22,787 nt of DNA from JAWKHR01 sp041394725 (GTDB lineage Bacteria > Acidobacteriota > Vicinamibacteria > Vicinamibacterales > SCN-69-37). Location: assembly GCA_041394725.1 (NCBI GenBank), contig JAWKHR010000075.1, positions 1 through 22,787 of the forward strand, given 5' to 3'. The notes beneath the pieces were generated by a model, which saw only the letters and a program-made list of their open reading frames with translations, did not search any database and had not been told where the DNA came from. How positions within the stretch are numbered: the first letter of the stretch is position 1; each line of letters begins with the position of its first letter. The translations under genes and the position numbers were made by a program. Below are positions 15,701-22,787 of the stretch, one piece after another.

Positions 15701-16496
15701 CGCGCGCAGCCTGGCCGCCGCGGTCTCGGCCGCCGGCGAGGACGAGGACGACGAGGACGCCGCGGCCCGGACCGACGGGACCGCCGGGATCGGCGGCGGC
15801 GAGACCGAGGCGGCGCCCGACTTCGGCGCGCCCGTCGCGGCGGTGGCCGAGGCGCCGGGGCCGGAGCAGGTGATTGCCCAGCTGCGCGCGAAGATCGACC
15901 GGCTCGGCCCGGTGAACATGATGGCCATCGAGCAGTTCGACGAGCTCGAGTCGCGCCACGCCTTCCTCACCACCCAGCGCACCGACCTGCTCGACTCGAT
16001 CTCCCAGACGGGCGAGGCGATCCGCAAGATCGACAAGACGACGCGCGAGCGGTTCGCCGAGGCCTTCGCGTCGATCAACACGCACTTCGAGCTGACGTTC
16101 ACCACGCTCTTCGGCGGCGGGCGGGCCGGGCTCGTGCTGATCGACCACGAGAACGACCCGGAGAGCGGCATCGACATCATCGCGCAGCCGCCCGGCAAGC
16201 GCCTGCAGAACGTCCAGCTGCTCTCGGGCGGCGAGAAGGCGCTCACCGCGATGGCGCTGATGTTCGCCATCTTCAAGTACCGCCCCAGCCCGTTCTGCCT
16301 GCTCGACGAGATCGACGCGCCGCTCGACGACGCGAACATCGGGCGGTTCGTCCAGATGCTCGAGGGCATGCAGGCGCACACGCAGTTCATCCTGATCACG
16401 CACAACCGCAAGACCATGGAGATCGCCGACCGGCTCTACGGGGTCACGATGGAGGAGCCCGGGGTGTCGAAGCTGATCTCGCTGCAGATGAACTGA
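12741..16496 (+). CDS. smc: Chromosome segregation ATPase SMC
   Basis: SMC dimers organise and separate the chromosome, usually with ScpA and ScpB. The 1251-residue protein has the complete plan: N-terminal head starting MRLSKLHISGFKSF with Walker A GPNGCGKS (31-38), a coiled coil, a hinge (about 510-660, containing GDLLQYVVVDEASDV and SGFLVLGD), and the returning coiled coil. The C-terminal head has the ABC signature LLSGGEKAL (1160-1168) and Walker B FCLLDEIDAP with D1189 and E1190. The start at ATG 12741 gives the standard N-terminus, with a weak GCAGAG ribosome binding site. An acidic, Gly/Ala-rich insertion at about 995-1040 (GEDEDDEDAAARTDG and onward) interrupts the coiled coil just before the conserved LGPVNMMAIEQFDEL. 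It explains part of the extra length over the usual 1170-1190. scpA and scpB are not nearby. Confidence 0.97.
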   Translation: MRLSKLHISGFKSFPDRAELGFDDGVTAIVGPNGCGKSNVVDAITWVLGEQSAKSLRGERMEDVIFNGSEARKPTGAAEVRLKLSQVAQAAMRRLGESADEDELLDGAPIVTRDVEIGRRLYRSGESEYLIDGQVCRLRDVHDLLMDSGLGVKAYAVIEQGKIGQILSSRPAERRSLIEEAAGVTKYKSRRRAAELKLEAAQQNLTRIDDIIFEVEKQHAALKRQASRARRYRRLREELRRWEQVQFARRYDALAREIEAASSRLDQARSEEAAAAAHVAELETALETVRIGLAEAEAASTATREQAHARELDIERRQQRITFDRQQIEDLAGQAAAFDAEARELETRRAPAREAIERQEAAATAARTQLEERARLVEARQAEYASALAAVQAVEAESDSTRAAVLASTSTLSALQQARDHAAAARDRVAAERERYEVESRELAAEADRTREARDEAGRALDEARAGLEAATTARQSAEADLSRQRAEHDTLAQRLSAHQREQAAREARLRSLEELEASRATFGDAARFLLSASTEAVRHHGAVADHLTVERTWERAVDALMGDLLQYVVVDEASDVTTALGLLGGHDAGRSGFLVLGDAAGDAGRAQAEPLVVPPGARALESLVRATGPHAAAVSRLIGRALVVDSFDEARRRAATVSVPVATRDGEVFRGAWLVEGGSRQDARGILESRAEMLALRDRVTEAERAGAELTAGREALAEAIAGAAAALAAQVADLHTREKAIVGLEGRTARAAEDLARLERRLEVVATEHRRAEEEARAAETRREEAVAAIALHETRRLEAEGRLDGVLASLQSSRGEAEGRMRLVTEARTEQAALHERVLALDADVARLHEAARELDARLESRRADIRRTEVRREELRQSIAQTEQQLDEDVRTLETLRGRIREMDEQLTDLRAQFGRRDQEIRGARHRLEEVRQQVMQSEVARATAQSDLTHLGQTCLEAVGATLDEVVEAVARMEEAGELAAPARSLAAAVSAAGEDEDDEDAAARTDGTAGIGGGETEAAPDFGAPVAAVAEAPGPEQVIAQLRAKIDRLGPVNMMAIEQFDELESRHAFLTTQRTDLLDSISQTGEAIRKIDKTTRERFAEAFASINTHFELTFTTLFGGGRAGLVLIDHENDPESGIDIIAQPPGKRLQNVQLLSGGEKALTAMALMFAIFKYRPSPFCLLDEIDAPLDDANIGRFVQMLEGMQAHTQFILITHNRKTMEIADRLYGVTMEEPGVSKLISLQMN

Positions 16497-16527
16497 TGTC
16501 CGACGGCCGCGGGAGGCGCGCCCGGGG

Positions 16528-17655
16528 ATGAACGAGCCGAAGGCGGTCCGGTACCAGCGGCATCGCCGGCGCGCGAGCGTCGCGGCCGTGCTGTCGGGCA
16601 CCGCCGCGGTCCTGGTGGCCTCCCTCCCGCCGATTTCAGCCTGGATGTCGGGCGCGGCCGCGCGCCTCGCCCTCGGCCTGCCCGCGCCGCTGGCCGACGT
16701 GACCGCGCTCCTCGTCGTCGTCGCCGCGCTGGTCCTGATCTGGCAGGCGGCCGCGCTGCCGGCCCGCCTGCACTTCGGCCGGCGCGTCCAGGCGCGCTAC
16801 GGCCCGGATCCGGCGCCGCCCGTCGAACGCATCGTCTCGGCCCAGGCGCAGGCGGCCCTGCTCCTCGTCCCGGTGCTCTGGGCGGCCGCGCTGGCGGTGC
16901 GGCTCTCGGTCCGGCTGGCGGGCGACTGGTGGTGGCTGGCCATCGGCGCCGGGCTGGGCGGCCTGATCGTCGGGGCGCTCCACGCCGCGCCCGCGGTCAT
17001 CGGCCGGCTGGCGGGCGCGCAGCCGCTGCGGCGCGACGACCTGGCCGCGCGGCTCGCCGACCTCGCCGGCCGGTGCGGCGTGCCCGTGCGCGAGTTCCTC
17101 GCCCTGCCGGACGGAGCGGGCCCGGCGACCGCGGCCATCGTCACCGGCCTCGGCCGGTCGCGGCGGGTGTTCCTGTCCGCGGAGATCCTGCGCGACTGGT
17201 CGGACGACGAGATTGCGGTGGTCGTGGCGCACGAGCTCGGCCACCACGCGCACCGGGATCTGTGGCGGTCGGCGGCGCTCGACGCCGGCATCCTCTCGGC
17301 GGGCCTCTGCGCCGCGGCGGCCGTGGTGCGGGTTGCCGGGCCGCGGCTCGGCGTGGCCGGCGCGGCGGACCTGGCGGCGTTGCCGATCGTCGCGCTGGTG
17401 GTGGGCGCGGTGTGGCTGGGCGCGACGCCGCTGCGGCACGCGCAGTCGCGGCGTCACGAGCGGCGCGCGGACGCGTACGCGCTCGCGCGCACCGGCCACG
17501 TCGAGGCCTTCGACACGGCCATCCGGCGGCTCGGCCAGCGGCACCTCGCCGAGGAACGCCCGGCGGCGCTCACGCGGTGGCTCTTCCACCGGCACCCGCC
17601 GGTGTCCGAGCGCCTGGAGTTCGCGCGGGCCTATCGCGCCGCGCGCGACGCCTGA
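16528..17655 (+). CDS. M48 family zinc metalloprotease, Ste24/CAAX-protease-like membrane protein
   Basis: The 375-residue protein has several hydrophobic segments (about 17-60, 110-160 and 255-300) around a zinc-protease core. The HExxH motif is HELGHH with zinc ligands H235 and H239 and catalytic E236. The third ligand is E311 in RRHERRADAYAL, matching the E-x-x-A-D pattern of the family. The C-terminal HPPVSERLEFA is typical of Ste24-like members. Eukaryotic relatives process prenylated proteins. Bacterial ones are more likely membrane-protein quality-control enzymes, and no substrate can be inferred here. GGGAGG (16510-16515) lies 12 bases before ATG 16528, rather far for an ideal ribosome binding site. 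The gene begins 31 bases after smc and is probably on the same transcript. Confidence 0.88.
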   Translation: MNEPKAVRYQRHRRRASVAAVLSGTAAVLVASLPPISAWMSGAAARLALGLPAPLADVTALLVVVAALVLIWQAAALPARLHFGRRVQARYGPDPAPPVERIVSAQAQAALLLVPVLWAAALAVRLSVRLAGDWWWLAIGAGLGGLIVGALHAAPAVIGRLAGAQPLRRDDLAARLADLAGRCGVPVREFLALPDGAGPATAAIVTGLGRSRRVFLSAEILRDWSDDEIAVVVAHELGHHAHRDLWRSAALDAGILSAGLCAAAAVVRVAGPRLGVAGAADLAALPIVALVVGAVWLGATPLRHAQSRRHERRADAYALARTGHVEAFDTAIRRLGQRHLAEERPAALTRWLFHRHPPVSERLEFARAYRAARDA

Positions 17656-17680
17656 CGCCGGCGGCTGGCGCGTCCGGGGC

Positions 17681-17715
17681 GCGGGCCAGGGCCGACGGCG
17701 CCGGGGGCGGCCCGC
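17681..17715. terminator. Hairpin between convergent genes, candidate terminator
   Basis: GCGGGCC (17681-17687) and GGCCCGC (17709-17715) form a 7-base-pair stem with a 21-base GC-rich loop. It lies between the M48 protease stop and the end of the convergent cupredoxin-like gene. It lacks a T-run, so the call is tentative. Confidence 0.33.
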
Positions 17716-20493
<2,778 letters not shown>

Positions 20494-20585
20494 GAAATGC
20501 GCCAGAAGGGGGAAGCCTGAAGTTGGGAATGGGGTCGCTGCCGTTTCGTCCAGGGCGCGGGCCGGGGACGCCGCGGATCCGGGCG

Positions 20586-20612
20586 GGGCCACCGGGTCTC
20601 TCCCGGCAGCCC
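20586..20612 (-). promoter_or_regulatory. rpsO-pnp intergenic RNA hairpin
   Basis: A two-part hairpin forms between the rpsO stop and pnp. GGGC (20586-20589) pairs with GCCC (20609-20612), then a symmetrical two-base internal loop, then CCGGG (20592-20596) with CCCGG (20602-20606) and a 5-base loop. No T-run follows on the minus strand, so it looks like a processing or attenuation structure rather than a full terminator. In enteric bacteria the rpsO-pnp gap carries an attenuator and an RNase III site controlling pnp. A similar role here is inference. Confidence 0.42.
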
Positions 20613-20625
20613 GGCGGGGCGTCGG

Positions 20626-20892
20626 CTACTTGCGGATGCCCAGCCTGCTGATGAGCTCGGAGTACCGGTCGGCGTCCTTCCGCTTCAGGTAGTCGAGCAG
20701 CCGACGCCGCTGGCCGACCAGCTTCAGCAGCCCTCGCCGCGAGTGGTGGTCCTTGGCGTGCGTCTTGAAATGTTCCGTGAGGTAGTTGATGCGCTCGCTG
20801 AGGAGCGCGACCTGCACTTCCGGGGAGCCCGTGTCCGAGTCGTGGGTGCGATACGCACCAATGAGTTCGTTCTTCCGATCGTTGGTCAGCAC
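20626..20892 (-). CDS. rpsO: 30S ribosomal protein S15
   Basis: The 88-residue product matches S15 in length and throughout its sequence: HDSDTGSPEVQVALLSERI, LTEHFKTHAKDHHSRRGLL, LVGQRRRLLDYLKRKDADRY and a final LGIRK. S15 binds 16S rRNA at the central domain early in 30S assembly. The GTG at 20892 was chosen because GGAGGG (20904-20899) lies six bases upstream and the length then fits the family. The open frame extends further upstream but has no homologous sequence there. The gene sits in the conserved truB-rpsO-pnp order. A leader of up to about 90 bases contains a short GC hairpin (20921-20934) and could hold the usual S15 autoregulatory site. Confidence 0.96.
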   Translation of the reverse strand: MLTNDRKNELIGAYRTHDSDTGSPEVQVALLSERINYLTEHFKTHAKDHHSRRGLLKLVGQRRRLLDYLKRKDADRYSELISRLGIRK

Positions 20893-20988
20893 CAGGTGCC
20901 CTCCACGGACGACCCAGAGCGCGCCCGGGGGCGCGGGACCAGATCGCCGTTGACTGTGACCGCCCTTCGCGACGGCCACAAAGACGAA

Positions 20989-21018
20989 ATTTTATCCGAG
21001 GACGACGACCGGATGCAA
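20989..21018 (-). promoter_or_regulatory. Candidate rpsO-pnp promoter
   Basis: On the minus strand TTGCAT (21018-21013) and TAAAAT (20994-20989) are 18 bases apart. The -10 matches 5 of 6 consensus positions and overlaps the truB stop codon. It would give an rpsO leader of about 90 bases. Confidence 0.38.
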
Positions 21019-21906
21019 AGCGCCGCCCCGCGCGTGGGCCAGCGCCACCAGCCGCCCGTCGGCCCCGAGGACCCGGACCGGTCCCGGCCCCGAGGCCGGC
21101 GGCACGAACCGGCCCTCCAGCTGGTCCGGGCCCACCGGATTGCCGTGGACCACCCGCTTCAGGCCCGCCTCGGTGAGCGTCACGGCCGGCAGGTGGGGCA
21201 GGGCCTCGGCCGGGGCGATCAACCGCGCCTCGAAGGCTCCGGAGCCCTCCTCGCGGGCCTGCCGGGCCTCCGCCTCGGCCTGCTCCAGGGGCAGGGCGTC
21301 CGCCACGTCGAAGTGGCCGCTGCGGGTCCGCCGGAGGCCGGCCAGGTGCGCTCCGCACCCGAGCGCCGCTCCTATGTCGCGCGCCAGGGCCCGGACGTAG
21401 AAGCCCGCCGTGGCGCTCACGCGCAGGCGCACGAGGTCGCCGTCGCGCCCGAGCCATTCGAGCGCGCTGACGGTGACCTCGACCGGGGCCAGCTCCACCG
21501 GCCGGTCCGCCCGCGCCAGCTCGTACGCCTTGCGCCCGCCCACCTTCTTCGCCGAGTGCCGCGGCGGGACCTGGTCGAACGTCCCCCGGAACCGGTCCAG
21601 GACGGCCGCGATCGCCGCGTCGTCCGGCCGTGCGGTGGCTGGGGCGCCCACCGGCTCACCCTCCGCGTCGTCGGTGGACGTCGCCTGTCCGAGCCGGACG
21701 ACGGCCTCGTAGGTCTTCTCGCTGCCGGTGAGCAGCGACGCGAGGCGCGTGGCCCGGCCGAGGACCAGCGGCAGCAGCCCGCTGGCGCGCGGATCGAGCG
21801 TGCCCGTGTGGCCGATGCTCCGCTCGCCCGTCGCGCGCCGCATGCGCGCGACCACGTCGTGCGACGTGGGGCCGGAGGGTTTGTCGAGGAGGAGGACGCC
21901 GGTCAT
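20992..21906 (-). CDS. truB: tRNA pseudouridine(55) synthase
   Basis: TruB makes pseudouridine 55 in the T-loop of tRNAs. The 304-residue protein starts MTGVLLLDKPSGPTSHDVV and has the catalytic motif GHTGTLDPRASGLLPL with the nucleophile D38. It continues with EKTYEAVVRLGQATSTDDAEG, the VPPRHSAKKVGGRKAYELAR substrate-binding motif and a GFYVRALARDIG segment. A C-terminal RNA-binding region follows. ATG 21906 is chosen because homology begins there. The frame is open for 42 more codons upstream, but those codons are translated repeats (Asn, Gln, Ser, Pro, Ile). No Shine-Dalgarno sequence precedes the ATG because the repeat array occupies the upstream DNA. Confidence 0.96.
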   Translation of the reverse strand: MTGVLLLDKPSGPTSHDVVARMRRATGERSIGHTGTLDPRASGLLPLVLGRATRLASLLTGSEKTYEAVVRLGQATSTDDAEGEPVGAPATARPDDAAIAAVLDRFRGTFDQVPPRHSAKKVGGRKAYELARADRPVELAPVEVTVSALEWLGRDGDLVRLRVSATAGFYVRALARDIGAALGCGAHLAGLRRTRSGHFDVADALPLEQAEAEARQAREEGSGAFEARLIAPAEALPHLPAVTLTEAGLKRVVHGNPVGPDQLEGRFVPPASGPGPVRVLGADGRLVALAHARGGALHPVVVLG

Positions 21907-21910
21907 TGCG

Positions 21911-21991
21911 GATTGATGATCGGTGATTGGTGATTGAATTGGTGATTGGGAGATCGGCGATTGGTGATTGGACGAGCGATTGGTGATTGCT
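21911..21991. repeat. Irregular short GATTGGTG-type repeats upstream of truB
   Basis: The stretch is a patchwork of (G)GTGATTG and GCGATTGG words, with about eight GATTG occurrences separated by 2-8 bases. It is far richer in A and T than the rest of the window and runs without a break into the regular 15-base array. It contains no credible gene or ribosome binding site. Confidence 0.8.
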
Positions 21992-22081
21992 CGATTGTTC
22001 AATTGCGGATTGTTCAATTGGCAATTGTTCAATTGGCGATTGTTCGATTGCGGATTGTTCGATTGGCGATTGTTCGATTGG
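21992..22081. repeat. Tandem array of six 15-base repeats
   Basis: Six consecutive units begin at 21992, 22007, 22022, 22037, 22052 and 22067, with consensus SRATTGTTCRATTGS. They differ from one another at a few positions. Half-unit similarity (RATTG repeated) suggests growth from a shorter word. The array fills most of the gap between the nrnA stop and truB. Because 15 is a multiple of three, some frames stay open and translate to repeats such as DCSIG, but no start signal supports a gene. Confidence 0.95.
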
Positions 22082-22091
22082 CGAGACTGGC

Positions 22092-22787
22092 TCAGCCCTG
22101 GCTGTCTCTCAGCGCGGCGCCGACTGCGGCCACCATGTCCCGCTTGAGCACCTCGTAGTCGCCGCGGAGGGTGCAGCCCGCGGCGTTGCGGTGGCCGCCG
22201 CCCTGCCAGCGTGACGCGACGGCACGCACGTCGACCGGGCCTTTCGACCGGAGGCTCACGCGGTAGACGCCCGGGGTCTGGCGCTTGAACAGCGCCACCG
22301 ACTCCACCTGACGGGCGCTGAGCGGGATGTTGACGAGGCCTTCGGTGTCGTCGATCGACGCCCCGGTGGCGGCAAGCAGCGCCTCGTCGAAATAGAGTAC
22401 GGCCATCCGGTCCTCGTGATGCAGTTCCATCGCGTTGAGCATGGCGCCCGTGATGCGGACCCGGCCGATCGAATGGTTGTCGAAGATCCGGCGCGACAGC
22501 AGGGCGGGCTCGGCGCCGGTGAGCGCGATCCGCCGGCAGATGTCGAACGTCCGGGCGGTGATCGGGCCGTAGCGGAACCCGCCGGTGTCGGTGGACACGG
22601 CCAGGTAGAGGTGCTCGGCGATCTCCCGCGTCCAGGGCACGCCCAGCGCGTCGATCACCTCGGCCACCATCTCGCCGCAGGCGGCGGCCGTGCCGTCGAA
22701 CCAGTTGACGTCCCCGTACATCGTGTTGCCTTCGTGGTGATCGATGTTGATGGCGGGGAAGCGGTCCAGGCCGGCGACCTCGGGTCG
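22092..22787 (-). CDS. nrnA: DHH-family phosphoesterase, NrnA-like oligoribonuclease, N-terminus outside the window
   Basis: The visible 231 codons run off the window edge. They begin within the first DHH domain: PAINIDHHEGNTMYGDVNW carries the family DHH motif, followed by GTAAACGEMVAEVIDALG and AVSTDTGGFRYGPITARTF. The C-terminal DHHA1 domain ends with RSKGPVDVRAVASRWQGGGH, then NAAGC. NrnA-type enzymes degrade short RNA oligonucleotides and, in many bacteria, dephosphorylate 3'-phosphoadenosine phosphate. They depend on divalent metals. Location just upstream of truB, rpsO and pnp is the common bacterial arrangement (usually after infB and rbfA) and supports an RNA-turnover role. Other DHH phosphoesterases, such as cyclic di-AMP hydrolases, are less likely because no membrane or GGDEF part is visible. 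Confidence 0.9.
   Translation of the reverse strand, partial: RPEVAGLDRFPAINIDHHEGNTMYGDVNWFDGTAAACGEMVAEVIDALGVPWTREIAEHLYLAVSTDTGGFRYGPITARTFDICRRIALTGAEPALLSRRIFDNHSIGRVRITGAMLNAMELHHEDRMAVLYFDEALLAATGASIDDTEGLVNIPLSARQVESVALFKRQTPGVYRVSLRSKGPVDVRAVASRWQGGGHRNAAGCTLRGDYEVLKRDMVAAVGAALRDSQG

Noticed and set aside
12585..16601. A 1338-codon open frame on the minus strand opposite smc
   Set aside because: It is the antisense shadow of smc, whose coiled-coil codon pattern at very high GC leaves the opposite frame open. The translation is Arg/Leu/Gly-rich, matches no family, and smc on the plus strand is certain.
21907..22032. N-terminal extension of TruB by 42 codons
   Set aside because: The added residues are translated repeats, and TruB homology starts at the ATG at 21906.
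21911..22081. Possible CRISPR array
   Set aside because: The units are 15 bases and directly abutting, with no spacers of constant length and no cas genes nearby.
21987..22214. Plus-strand frame translating the repeats as DCSIG/ADCSI units, resembling a pentapeptide-repeat protein
   Set aside because: The pattern follows mechanically from a 15-base tandem repeat. The only start is TTG without a ribosome binding site, and the frame then runs antisense through nrnA.

Overview
The window is a GC-rich (about 70% by eye) bacterial chromosome segment packed with housekeeping genes. Best guess at origin: an Acidobacteriota bacterium, possibly class Vicinamibacteria, probably from a metagenome. This rests on general gene style (very high GC3, GTG/TTG starts, archaeal-type ProS, TatA/TatC without TatB, short CAATC-type intergenic repeats). 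It is inference, as no marker phylogeny could be run.

Layout. (1) 1-3521, plus strand: the end of a prepilin peptidase, a 328-base gap, then a tightly overlapping operon of minor type IV pilin-like genes (pilV, pilW, pilX) and an unrecognised secreted coiled-coil protein. Each junction is a 4-base stop/start overlap. (2) 3574-4659, minus: aroB (shikimate pathway), divergent from nadB (NAD synthesis) and archaeal-type proS on the plus strand. Both aroB and nadB start within a few bases of overlapping -10-like elements. (3) 7788-7824: a strong, probably bidirectional terminator between proS and a minus-strand OmpA-like outer-membrane protein with a 16-proline linker and a clear sigma-70-type promoter. 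(4) 9782-17655, plus: tatA, tatC, an S41 C-terminal processing protease, smc and an M48 (Ste24-like) metalloprotease. (5) 17716-22787, minus: the conserved RNA-metabolism cluster nrnA (partial), truB, rpsO, pnp, followed by a small membrane-anchored cupredoxin-like gene.

The most unusual point is that the pnp frame has no stop after its S1 domain. It stays open through a Pro/Ala-rich stretch into the cupredoxin gene, giving a 925-codon ORF. The cupredoxin has its own strong ribosome binding site and a candidate promoter, so either a real fusion, nested genes or a local frameshift is possible. The second unusual point is an AT-richer array of six 15-base repeats plus related shorter repeats filling the nrnA-truB gap.

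I saw no CRISPR array, tRNA, rRNA, transposase or phage gene. Most of the window is ordinary core genome. I did not find a convincing new multi-gene system. The candidates worth checking are the pnp-cupredoxin arrangement, the unnamed pilin-operon protein, the repeat array and the shared TGCTA-type promoter elements.
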